Shown: positions 33,311 through 45,900 of the stretch, in pieces | Position numbering within the stretch: position 1 is the first letter of the stretch | Layout: each line of letters begins with the position of its first letter | NCBI RefSeq assembly: GCF_021134715.1 | Contig: NC_060020.1 | Location: 5,208,001 to 5,272,000 of the forward strand | DNA: 64,000 nt | Source: Daphnia pulex | Lineage: Eukaryota > Arthropoda > Branchiopoda > Diplostraca > Daphniidae | Direction of reading: 5' to 3' | The notes under the pieces: generated by a model | What the model was told of the DNA's origin: nothing | What the model saw: only the letters and a program-made list of their open reading frames with translations | Databases searched by the model: none | Program-made: the position numbers and the translations under genes

Positions 33311-34955
33311 GTCGTGCTCGACGCATTCCAAATCAGATGGACGGGGGTGAACACTGAACAGCCAACGACGGTGTCCGTTGGCGGGTTTCTCCAGCTAGTC
33401 TCTCGACCGAATCAACGTTGACATGTATACAGCGTGAATCATCACCTTGTAGTATCTACTACTCACGTCTTAAACCAACGATGGCCAGCTCTATAGGGTT
33501 GGAAATAAAACTTATACGTGGTGTCATCCCTACGCTACGGATTAGAAAAAAATCTGTTTTTTTATTATTTCGTGTGACAAATGACGGCCAAAAAATGTTG
33601 AATGTCATCAACCGTTGGGAGGGGATATTCTTACATGTCCCGTTTGGCTGACCAGTTCGGGTCTAACCAATCAAAATCTCCGTTTTGTACAATGTGCGTC
33701 TATATTCTAATGCTCTGCTTCCTCCTTTCCACCCCTCATCCCCGGCCTTGTGTGTACGTCTAAACACGTAGATATATGTATGGTGCATGTGTACACGATG
33801 GTCTTCTTTTTACGATATCCGAGATGTCAGAGGAAGGTGAGGAGGGGGGAACCTATATTTTATTACTCTTCTTTATTCTTCCACTCTCTCTTCCTCTTTT
33901 TCTCTCCTGGTTGGACGTATTATTTCCCGTCGTGTTTGTATATCTTGTATGTATATTTATCAATGTGTATACAAGATGATGCTTATACTCACCAAGACCC
34001 GTTTTTTTTTTCTGGAAAGATACACACACAGCGGGATAAGGGAAAAAGATAGATTTATAAATAATTCCTTCTTTTTTATTTGAAGGGGGGCAGGGCCTTA
34101 CTTCCGGTCCCGCTCTCTCTTATACGGTTATCCATTTCCTTTTTCTCTCTTTTTTCTTGTATACTGTGTGTGTTTAATCAGACACAACAAAAAATTGAGG
34201 GATAATAAAAAAGAATCTTTTTGTGTGTGACTGCCACTCAAATCACAGATGACTGCGACGAAAAAAAGAAGATGATGGACAGAGGAAGTCGCACGATCAT
34301 TAGCACTGCTAAGGTTTTTTTTTCGAAATGACACTCGTCTTTGTGTGGGCCTTACGGGAGGTAGTAGAAATGTGATGACCACAAGTCAAAACCACAAGAC
34401 CCCCCGGTCCTCCAGAGGAAATAAAACTCGTACTCGTTTCCAACATGTCTCTATATAGCGCCGAGATATAGACAAGGGTGAGGAACGGATCCGAGTGAGA
34501 GCCAACGGCTGTTGATTCCAACTAGATTTCCGGTTTCCGGTCGAAGAAAAGGTGGTCAAAGATATAGTGTGTGTGTGTGCGGTGAGTAGGTGTAGTGCGT
34601 TGATTCTTGTAGTGCTTCCTTCCGATGGCCGGCTGACTGGCTGGCCCAGCAAACTCTCTCCACATAACATCTCTCGTTGCTGTGGAATAAGCCGGCCAGT
34701 TTTCTCTTTACCAGAGTGTCGGTCGGCCGGGCTGCCGGGCCAATGCCAAAAGAATCTAAGGCCACAGCAGCAGTGCCAATAAGACGGTGGTGTGGCGACG
34801 GGCGAAAGAGATGAGGAGGCGGAAGAGTGGGCTGACCGCGCCCGCCCGGCTCTGGCTATGACGACGACCCTCAACTCTGCACCGCCAGGATCGATAGAGA
34901 TATATAGAGAGTACATCAGTATATATATAATGGGTTGAGTGGGAGGCTTGGAGGG

Positions 34956-34972
34956 ATATATATATATATATA
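34956..34972. repeat. (AT)8 microsatellite
   Basis: Uninterrupted AT dinucleotides. Confidence 0.85.
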
Positions 34973-37900
34973 AGGTGGGTTGCAGCGCCGGCGTGAACCT
35001 CTTCTTCTTCTTCTTCTTTTGGGGTAGTGCTGCTGCCCATCCATCGTCCTGGCGGCGTCTAGCGCGGGCGGCAATAACGACGCTCAGTCAATAGAACCAA
35101 TGGAACGTGTAACGCTGGCGACGGATCAAAAAGAAATGGCCAGAAATAATCATCATCATAATAATGAGAATAAGAAGGAAAAACACTCCGGGATCTATTT
35201 TCTATTTTCTTCTTCTTTCTCACCGCTTTTCTAGACGCTATTTACTCGATCGTCGTGATATTATTCTTTTTGGATTGTCATCATTTCCCGGTCTGTTTTA
35301 ATTTCTCGGTGGCGACGACGTCATCGCTGGTGATTAGCAGACTCTGATATGTAGATGTGTGTCGCCGCAGTGCTGCTGAACTGCGGAGAGTGACGTCATC
35401 CTTTACAAGTTTTTCCGGGAGAGGAAAAATAAAAGAAAAAGAAGAGAAAAATGGATCAACTCCAAGAGAACAAAACACAAAAAGAATAAAAGAGTGAACA
35501 AGAAGGAAAGTCGAAAGGGAAAAGTTTGCGTTGAGAATCAAGATAGGGAACCAATCGACTGTCAATGGCGGCCATCTCTCTATAGGAACTGTGCTGGGCC
35601 GGCAGCAGCGAAAGGAGAAGGAGCTAGAAAAGAAATGATGTATGAAGAGTTGGGGCCAAGAAAAGGACAAGACTGACTGGGCATCCGCAACAAGAATCAA
35701 ATCCAATAAGAACACTGGGAAATAAGAAAAGAAAAAGTTAGACCAGCAGTGGGGGGAAAGAAGAAACGACTTAGAAGAGCCGAATGGACGAATAGTTTCC
35801 TTTTTTCTTCTTTTCTTTTGCCGATTGCCGAGTCGTTCGTCTTGCAATCGTTCTCTCTAGTCTTCTAGTCTCTTCTCCATCGACCTCTCAGATGGACCTC
35901 TCTCTCTCTATCTTTGAGTACATCGCCCAGCTCATCTTATTCCAGCCCGTCGTGTCTTATTTTCTCTCTGCGTCGCCGTTTTTCTATTTTTGCCGGCCTC
36001 CCATGTTTTTTACGTCTTCATTTTGCTTTCCCAGTTCTTCTTCTTCTTTGATGCTGTGGGCTTGCTGGCCGTCACCAAATAGAAATCTGCAGGGAATTTT
36101 TTTTGTTTTAGGGGGTGGCCAGAGAGTTGATGGTTACTGGCCGGCCGGCCAAAAAATTCTTTTTTCTTCCTTTTGTTTTGTTTTTCCGCCGCCGGTGCCT
36201 CAATTTCATTTGGCGGTTCAAACTCGGCCCGGCTATAAAGAAAAGAAACGAACGTCGAAACCAGCAACGGCAATGGTCTGGCCAGTCTGAAGAATTTGAG
36301 TAAATTCTGCGCGCGTTCTCTTCAACCAAACTTTGGGTAGAGAAAATAAGCCTCGCACCGACACAACATAGTTTATACCATAGAAATAGTGCGGAATAAG
36401 AAAAACGGAAGAAGAACAACCGGAGCTGGGCAACATTGAGCCAACAACAACCAAAACATCTTCAACACAAATCTCTCTGCCCAAAACTTTCTTTTGTTTT
36501 TATGATGATTTGAAAATGTTTCGGCTCGCCGTTTGTCGGTCCCGTCCAAACAGACCTGCTTGTTTTTTTTTTATTCGGTGAAGGATCGGGGTGAAAAAAA
36601 TTAAAAGGAAAAAACAAAAATTCTTTTTTTGGGGGGAATTTCTTTCTCCCTCCCTTTCTCAGTTTTTCTTATATAACATAATGATTGAGCGAGCTTGTGC
36701 GCTCTCCGCGGCGTGGGAGCATCAGAATTGTATAATGTGAGCGCGCAGTGCATCCAGCACGACTTTTCTTATTTAAAAAAACTCCCCTTTGAACCAATAA
36801 TCAAGTTTTATACATTTTAACCCGAAAAAGGGGGAAGAAACACGAAGGTATATCTCTTTTAAAAAAAGAAAAAAACTAACTCTTCATCATTTGATGACCT
36901 GAGCTCTATCTTTTACCCTCATTCCTTTTTTCGGTGAAGACCTGGAGGCCGTTAAGGGTCAGCGGGTCGTCGAGGTAAACATCTATTACCGGTACTTTTT
37001 TCCTCTCTCTGTGTGTGTGTTATTCGTATTGCCGCTCGACAACGGAGAAAAAATAGTGTGAATGAATTTCTTTTTGGGGTCCCCCGCTTATCCTTCACAT
37101 TATCAAGTACTCAACCCAAATGTAAATGGGTAAGAAAAGGAGGAAACGTGATAATGACACTAGGAGTCTTCCATCTATTCCCCCCGTGTATATGTACATG
37201 TCGAGTTCGTTCAACCTCGACGACTATCATTTCTGTTTTCTCTGTTACGTTTTTTTTTTGCTGGTGTGTTGTGTGGAGGGGCAAACGACACGAATGGGAT
37301 TGTCAAATGCGCTGGCCTGCGACAGGGTCTCGATGACTTTTCTGTCAGCCGAACGAGCCGCCCGGCATCACACAGGCTGTTGGAGTCGAATTCAACTCTA
37401 GGGGCCAATCCTTGGTTGACCCCGTTTGCTAGTTGTCATGAGATGAGAGTCGACCAAAAAATAATAGTTATAATAAAAAAGAACAAGACTGTGGCGTCGG
37501 TCGTCGTCGTCGTGGCCCCATCACGTAACGGACGTCATCCATTCGACTTTCACCTTGGAAATTGTCGGAGGTGTTGGATTGCGAGCGAGAAGAAGAGCCC
37601 AGGAGGGAGGCCACGTAATAAAAATCTTTTTTTTTTTTTTCCGTTGAGCTTTAACGCAGTCAGCTGTTTAGTCTATAACAGTTGTTTATTGGGTCTATTT
37701 CTTTTTGGGCGCAATTGAGAAATTATTCGAATTCGGCCGACATCTGGGTCCGACACGGGCGGCTATAAACCGGGTTCAAATGCAATTTCAATCGTGTTAA
37801 TGATCATCCCAGAACGAAAGTTAAAATAGAAAAACCAATCCAAAGGAATTCAACTGGAATGTTTGAACAATTCACGTGGGACTGGAAAAAGCGCCGTTCG

Positions 37901-39445
37901 ACCCTTGCGCCTCCACACCCGAGTTGTAACAATGTAATGAAAAGATGTGATTGTCATATCTTTACCGACATATCTTTTCCTTTTCCCTCTGTTGTCGGCC
38001 GTTGTTTTATTGTGAGTAGAGCTTCTCTCGTTTAAACATTCCGGGATGCGCTTGGATAGGCCAATGTCAACTGACAATCGGTTTCGAGAGAGATTGTTTG
38101 TTCGCCCGTCGATACTCATTATACGGTTGTGTGGACGGTTTCAAAACAAAAAATAAAAACAAAAAAAGAATAAGAAAAATAGAAGAGAAACGTCTGGAAT
38201 ACAGAAAACAAGAGCGACGACTGACTGGGCTGGTGCTGTGTGTCTCCAGGCTGTGTCGGTATATTTATTGAGCGGAAAGTGGACCTTTGTTCCGTCCCCC
38301 TTTTTGATCCTTTCCCACTATATACTATACACTATCTCTTTATTTCCATCTAGCTCTCTTTTCTATTGAAACGTTGCCGGGCTGCTCCTTGGCTCCTTGT
38401 TGTCTTATTCAGACCAATTCCCCGTTGACGACCTTGTCATTTTTCCACATTTCACCCTCCCATCTTTTTCCCTTCTCTTTTAAAAATCTTTAAGACTGGG
38501 GTTTGATGAGAGACTATAGAGTCACAACCATCAACCATCCAACCCCAAGTGTCCAGCAGCAGTTGGGCTTTGCTTCATTTCGTATGGGACACACCGCTCG
38601 CTGGCTGGCTGCTCCTTTTTATTAATTCAGACTTTTGGAGAAATTGGACGAGCGTAGAACTATTTGTCGACGTCTGCCGTGTGGCCTTCGATTCTTACCC
38701 CCAAGACGAAACAAACGGAATGAAGTTGACAATGAAAAATCAGTGAAACGCAGTTTCCTCCTCCTCCTACACGGGCGGGCAGCAATCGATCTTTGTCCCA
38801 GCAGCAGTCGTCCAATAGGAAAAATAACCAAGGACGTTTAGGTCCAATGTTTTTGTGACAATGCGCTGAATGATCTCATATTAGACTTTGAGTCAAACTC
38901 CGGACGCTATGCGCTGCTGGACTGGTATTGCTGAGGCGTATAGACTATACATGAATGATACAATGGAGCCAGTTGAGTAGGGACCAGTTAACTGCAGAGT
39001 CAGCATGGCAGCTTGTGGATAGGGAGAAAAAAGGAAATATAATAAAGCAAAATGTTGTTGTTGCCCGGTCGTTTCCTGCTTTCCAGTCTTTTTCAATTGT
39101 TGATGGCCCCTAACTGCATAGAGCGCATTAGAACTCTGTAGTACTACACTTTGAGAGCTAGCCATAAAAAAAAAATATAGACTCGGACAAACTTTGTGGT
39201 GTAGACTAAATGGAAGGGACGGCCAATGGTCGTCAATTGCTTCGACCTTGTCTGTTTCAAAAAATAAAATGGAAAAAATACAAATCGGAGCTGCGCGTGT
39301 TTGATTTTTGCGCCTCTCTCCAAGTGAGAAAGATACATAGGAAATGGACAGGGGAAAAAGTGGATGGGAGGATGTTTGAACGATGGGGGTGTTTGAATAG
39401 GATTGACAATCGAGTCGGATCACGCGTGCATCGTTTCCCGGAAAT

Positions 39446-39459
39446 GGGGGGGGGGGGGG
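39446..39459. repeat. G14 homopolymer
   Basis: Fourteen consecutive G; a possible quadruplex-forming or assembly-error-prone site. Confidence 0.8.
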
Positions 39460-40292
39460 CACTAGAAAAGACAGACACATCCAGAGAGAGAGAGAGAACA
39501 GCTTATACTACAATAAGGCTCAGAGAAAAAAGGGGTTAGATTATCCTCGTATATAACCTGGTCTTTTTCCCACTATAAAGAAAATATCGCAGGTTTGATT
39601 TCTTTTCGTTCGTATCGATTTTTCTCGATAGGAATTCTACAAAAAAAGTTATTGCTCCGAAAAACAAGTAGGTTAAAAGTTATTTGCAACGGTATATATA
39701 TATATCGATATCATTTGTACGGTACTCTATGCCATATAAGGTATACTATACTACACTTTTGGGTTTGGTTGTCGGGAGTATATAACTGTAATAACTTTGG
39801 TGGCCGGGTTTTTTTCTTTTCTTTTTTCGTGTGGTCTTGGCTGCCCTGAAGGGAAATCGCCAGGCCTAATTAGCACCAAATTGGGCCCATGTTAACTTAT
39901 TTTTCGGAGAGGAGAAAACGGTACTAGATACAGTCGAGTGTTTGACTTGTTATATTGCCATTGCACTTTCTGTTGACTTGTAGTTTTGGGTTTGGGGGAG
40001 TCTCTAGCTCTTTTTCTTCAGCTTCTGAGAAAATTCAATTTTCTTAATTCTCTTATAGTTCCTAGAGGTCCGCAGTTTGAGAGTGTACGTGAGTGAAAAA
40101 AATACCACCAACTACTATAAGGTTTTATATATATATCGTCTACCGGCTTTTTTCTCTTGTCGGAGCATTCTAATCGCATATGCTGTTTTGATCCAGTGGA
40201 TTAGTTGAAAAAAGAAAAGAGAGTCAGATAGAACTTTGGCTCAAATAACTTGCTTCCGACTCGGAATAAAGTTTGAAGGCGAAGAGAGCCAA

Positions 40293-40311
40293 AGAGAGAG
40301 AGAGAGAGAGA
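40293..40311. repeat. (AG)9 microsatellite
   Basis: Uninterrupted AG dinucleotides. Confidence 0.9.
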
Positions 40312-42922
40312 TGGTCGCCGTCTAAACCTTGGGAACAGATCAATAATCTGACTTCACCGTTGCTCCAACATCTATACGGTACCACGTTCTCTTTCTCTTC
40401 CGTCTTTATCTTATTTCCCCCTGCGCTCGCATCCCTCTTCTTTTTTCTCTCTCTTTATCTGTGTTTCTCTCTCTATCTCTACGTTGTAGTACGTCTATCT
40501 CTCTCTAGCTCGGACCCAAGCACTCCCGCAATGCCGCATTTCTTCTTTTCCCTGCTTCCGGGCGAATGCATACCGGGTTGGATGCTCCAGCTCCTGGATG
40601 GCTGTGTGCTGGTAAAGCCGCTTGTCAAACAGTCAGCTACATTGGCAGTACAACTACTACACACTACATGCGAAAAGAAGAGAGATAGAAAAAAGTCAAA
40701 GCTTGTAAGAAGGTTAATTGCAGAGAAGTGCCTGTCTGTTCGGCTCTTTTCTGTTGCTGCTCGCGAGTTTGGACAGAAAGGAGCGCAGCACTGCAGCAGT
40801 GAAACTCAATAACATCCTCCTCCAGCAGCAGGAGGAGATCCGTGAAGAAAAGGACTTGGATGGCGTGTTGGAAAAGATCACTATCTCGCCCAGCCCAGCC
40901 CAACCCAGCCCAGCCCCGTAGAGATCGAGGCAGCAAAACTGATCGGATAAAAAGTTGTTTTCGGGAGATTCCTGTTTCTTATTTCTCTATACTATACATA
41001 GGCCAGGATCCTTTGGGCACGAACGATACAATGCGCAGTATACTACATAGTCTGTAGAATGTCACAACAGATATACTATATCTCACATTGAATTCCTTGG
41101 AGTCTAAACTGATGTAGTATATATATTGGAAAGCGCTGGTTGGCTCACACGAGCGTGACGACGAATTCTCTGCCGGACTAATATATATCGCCCGTTTCCA
41201 CCGGAATATATATCAGGAAGTGGAATTGATCAGCAGGTGTCAGGTACTATACTACTCGGAGACGTGTGGAATGTGTGGGCTCTTTAACGTTTACACTTGG
41301 ACGTCACGTATGTATATTGTCGATGGCTGCTGCTGCTGGATTCGGTCCGTCGCAGGAGCAGCAGACGGGTCGAAAGGGGTGAGCCCGTCTGGATGGAAAC
41401 CTCTGGAATTTATATATATAAGACGACGAGTCTAGTAGTCGTGACTTGAAATGGCAATAGTCACGTCGCTGCAATATTCGATCCCCCCTTATTATTGCTT
41501 TATTCAAACACAAATTTGACAGTGGAGATAAGTAGCAGACAGCCGGTTCCAGCCGGCTGGGCGTCTCATCTAATGTGACGCCATTCTCAATGGCTTTTCC
41601 TCTCCCACCCCCCTCCCCTTCCTCCTCCTGGCAAAGGATATATACGTAGATGATCCTGGGCCATTTCAATTAATCCGAATTCCTTTCAGTCTGAGGAGCG
41701 AAGCCCGCAAATACTATCCACATCTCTCTAGTAGTTGCTGGCTGGTAGTATTAGACTCCAGCTGGGCTACGTCTAGAATATCTAGGGCCAATGTAATTGT
41801 CTGCAAGGAGAGTCGAATGATGAAAAACGTCTAGTCTCGGCCAACGTGCAAATAAACCAACAAGGCGGGCCAGCAGCAGCACAGTGACCCGCGTCCATCA
41901 ATGTTGTTTAGAGACGGGTGGGATTGTGTGTTGGAGGCTATGGGCTCGTGTCGTATATCTTCATATTCCAGACGAGAAAGGAAATAAATCAACGACACAT
42001 ATCCACAAGCTACAACATCAAAGAGAGAGGGGTGCTGCTAAAGAGAAAGAAATGAGACTCGATGGTTGGCACTAAACTTTCGCGTCTTCCTTCTCGCAAC
42101 CTCCTCCGTCGCATAATGCCGCACTATATGCACACACGCACGAGTTTCAATTGACATCTACTCTATAGCCTATCTTCATTGGTTATAAGACACAGCTTCG
42201 TAAACCTGTGAGAGGTGGTAGTACGTTGTATATGGTTAGGGCCTATGGTTAGCTATGGGCCACGTTACGGTGTCAACGTGAGAGTGCTGGGGTAGCTCTA
42301 GGCGCTGTCCTTAAGTGAGCCATAACGCATCACGTCATCAGTGACAAAACGGCGCCCTAATTGCTGCGTCGAGGGGTCTATACGACGTCCATATCGATCG
42401 CTGCTCGACAACGGGGTGGGGGGCTACAGGAGCTGCTGGGAGGTGAAGACTATTACACGAGAGCTGGATGCGAGCAGAGCCGAGTGAGAGAGAGAGAAAA
42501 GCCGAGAAAGACCGACCGAGGACTGACACAGAGTAGTCAGTGGCAACCGGAGTAAAAAAAGGGAAAAAAAGAAAAAGAAGAAAGAAAATGGGGAAAAACA
42601 CAATCCAGCCATTTGCTGCTGTGCTGCGTGAAACGAAGCGCGACTACTCGGCGGATTCCACGCGTCCTTGCCATGGATGCTGCAGTTGGGGGTAAAGGAG
42701 AGATAGTGCACAGCCAGCCCCAGAGAGAAGAGCGGCGGCGGGCATGACGTGTGGGTGGTGTTGGTCTTATTTGCATACAGGGAGCCCAGCCAACCGCGCG
42801 CGTTCGCTGTTTAAGCTAAAAGGGAGAGATGCGCTGAGCGGGGCGGGCGGACTATAAGATGAATTCGTGAAAGGAGAGCGAGTGACAGTTCAGCAGTAGG
42901 ACCAGCACAGCAATTGTAGCGG

Positions 42923-42952
42923 CAACAACAACAGCAGCAGCAGCAGCAGCAG
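42923..42952. repeat. (CAA)3(CAG)7 microsatellite
   Basis: Three CAA units pass into seven CAG units; not within a recognised coding frame. Confidence 0.9.
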
Positions 42953-45900
42953 CCGAGCTCAAAACGAAACTCGAGCCCCCCTTGTTGATGGAGCTGACAA
43001 TCACTTAACAGGCTTTTCCTTTTCGCAGCTATATAGCGCGAGCGACGTCCGCATAGTCTATATAGGCCGCAGGGCCGGGATTCCGGCCGGAGGAAGGAAG
43101 AAAAAAAGAGCAAGCAAACAAACTCAGCACAGCCTCGATGGTTTAGATGGGGGAAAGAAAAGAAGTTGATTCATTATTGAAAAGGATCCAACCCAAAATA
43201 GGAAGACAACTCTCTCTCGGTTTTATAATAATGCCTTTTTTGTTTTTTTTTTTCCCTTTAAAATCTGCTGGTGCCATTCTTTAGTCTAGTGATTAACAAT
43301 TTTTCGGGCTCCAACGATTCCGCTCGTTTCCCCCCTTTTTTGATTAAAAAATTCACGAAAGAAATGAGGTTTGGGGGATTTTAAGGGAAAGTGATGTGGT
43401 AGATGTTGAGTGTCGAGGGAGATGATGATGGAGACCGTAGTCGATTGCATTGCCGTTATCACGCAGCTGGACAATCATTGGTTGAGGGCGGGAAATGCGA
43501 CGACCAGTGAACTCTACGATTAGATTTGTCTTTCTTTTATTGCCGGCCTTGTTGGGCGGTCAAGTCGCCACCAAAGGACAAACACTTGAGAATAAAACAA
43601 TTCTCACCGTTATTCATTTAATGAACACCGCCACTATAGCGTCTTATCTGCCTCATATATTTTCGACTCGAATGTGTTCAGCAGCTACGCAAAAATGCTG
43701 AACTGCTTCATATTTCGAATGTTTTTAAATTGAACAGCATTTTTTGTTTGTGTCCATTTTATTTGGGTTGTTTTAGACATTTCCTCGTAATGGAAGCTGA
43801 ACGTACATTGAAAAGCTTAATGATGCGTGCTGTCTGCTCTTTTTTTTTATAGGTATATGTAGGCCGTAATAAACTATGTATACTTTTATTCAGCAGTAGA
43901 TACCGGTATTGGCCTCGGGCAACATCATCACACACTGATTCAGTTGCAAGTTTGATACGCGATGTTTATGTAGACGACGTTTGACGTGGATAATAGCGGG
44001 AGACTCGAATTTGGTAGTCGAGACATCTAGAAATGCGTTTTCTTCTTCTTCTTTTTTTTAAAACTGAATAACAAAATTCCCTCCCGTTCTTCTAACGTAC
44101 GATTACAGCCATCTTGAATATCTTTCTATATTTTTTCGCGTTTATTTTATTTTATTTTATTTTTTTACCCTCCCAATTTCTCCATTTTTTTTTCTTGTTT
44201 TACGGGTCGCTGCTAGACGGTTCCAGACCAGCGGAGAGCTGACAATCCAGTTTGCCAGCTAAATATATAGACGTAGAAAGAAGAAAAAAATAGACGAAGA
44301 TAGAGAGAGAGGAAGAAGGAAAATAAAATAAAAAAAGGACAAACGAGAAAAGAAGAAGACTTTTAGTGAGTGGAACCAATATCATATCCTGTCGGCGCCA
44401 ATGACTATGCACGATGGCGGTTCCCTCGACGCCCGTAGTGATATCATCGTCCTCCTATATACTATATATACTGCGCAGTACAATTTTATATGTAATTTTT
44501 TTTTTTTGCTGGTCCTTCCTCTCTTTGGGTTGTTTGGGAGGGGAGTTCCTGTGAAAGATGACAGCATTGTGAATGTGTCTGTGCCAGTCGATTTATGTAC
44601 CACAGTCAGCCGGAGTAAAGCAAAAGCAAAAGCAAAAAAAAGATGGAGGAAAAAGCTTTGCGTTGTTAGACATGGAGAAATCGACGCGGTCATCTGCAGA
44701 TATTGGATTTTGCTTATATTCGTCACAGACGTACGACATGTCTTTACTTTATAGTACGTTTTTTTTATTTTATTTTATTACGGTACAGTAGAGTTATACA
44801 TAGTAGGCCGCCGCCTTTATCGCTCAAAGTGAATTTCTCCCCCATTTCATCGCGGAATGAATTCGTCGTCCCCCCGCGTTTATTCATTTTGATTGTTCCG
44901 ATTTCGGTCTCCGATTGCGTCATTAGAGAAATGGGTCGCTTCTAGCCTTCGTCAACATGCCAAGGGCAATGCTTGCTATTTGGTCTTTGGCGCTTGTGGG
45001 TCTTTGGCACATGAAGACCGCACAGGATCGTTCATCAATCTTTGATGGTCTCGATGACTCCTGTGTGTTGTTGACTAATACGAGCCTCTATAAAGCCGAA
45101 AAAAAAGAGGATCCAGCGCAATAAAGGAAGGAAGAAAAGGGATGAAAAGAATGAGGGGGACGACTAAAGTATCTCTTGTTCCAAGACAGAAAGGCAGAGA
45201 CTTGTCTTCAGTTGACTTATCAATGAGAAACATTCTCCTCCTCGCCCAGTCGTCTAACTCTTGTTCCGTCCAGCAGCACTGGATACAGATCGCTGCCAAC
45301 GGGCCGCTCTTTTCTTTGATAAATACGTATGCCATCCGAGAAGAAAGTGGAACCCATTTACTTGATAGACGAGTTCTTCTCCCCAGTTCCAGGTTACGAC
45401 GTCCTACACGTCCAATCTCTCTCTCTCTCTCTGCCTTGGCTCGTAGTTCACGAGTAAATGGGTGATTTCCACAGCGACGGCCGCGCCCTTTTTCTCCCCT
45501 CACAGCAGCAGCATCGAAGAGTATAGTGTATAGCCCTTGTGTTGTGTATGGCACTAGAGCCGTTATCATCGACGGCGCAGTCTACCATCTGACAATTTCT
45601 TTGCCATTCGTTTTCAAGGCGACATTTCAATTGAACTATTTTTGATTTGATTGGATTTCCCTTTTTTCTCAACAAAAGAAATTGCCAGACACTAAGAGGA
45701 CTTTGTCGACTCTCGAACCAAGAAAACTGATCGAACCGCCACTCGAGTTGTTTTATATTATGTAATGATAAAGGTGCGCACAAGTGTCTCAAATCACGTC
45801 CGAAAACGAATCTATATAGGCTGCACGCTCGGTCGGATGCCGGCCAAAGAGAGAAAACCCTAATAGCCAATCTTGACGGATAGGAATAGTAAGATGTAAT

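Noticed and set aside
34386..39480. Minus-strand open frames of 176-195 codons (34386-34916, 35281-35847, 38893-39480)
   Set aside because: They arise from purine/pyrimidine-biased DNA, translate into low-complexity sequence, and have no splice support or domain.
42205..42240. let-7-like stretch (GAGAGGTGGTAGTACGTTGTATATGGTT)
   Set aside because: It resembles let-7 but differs in the seed and by an inserted base, and let-7 is almost invariant in animals. No matching opposite hairpin arm was found.
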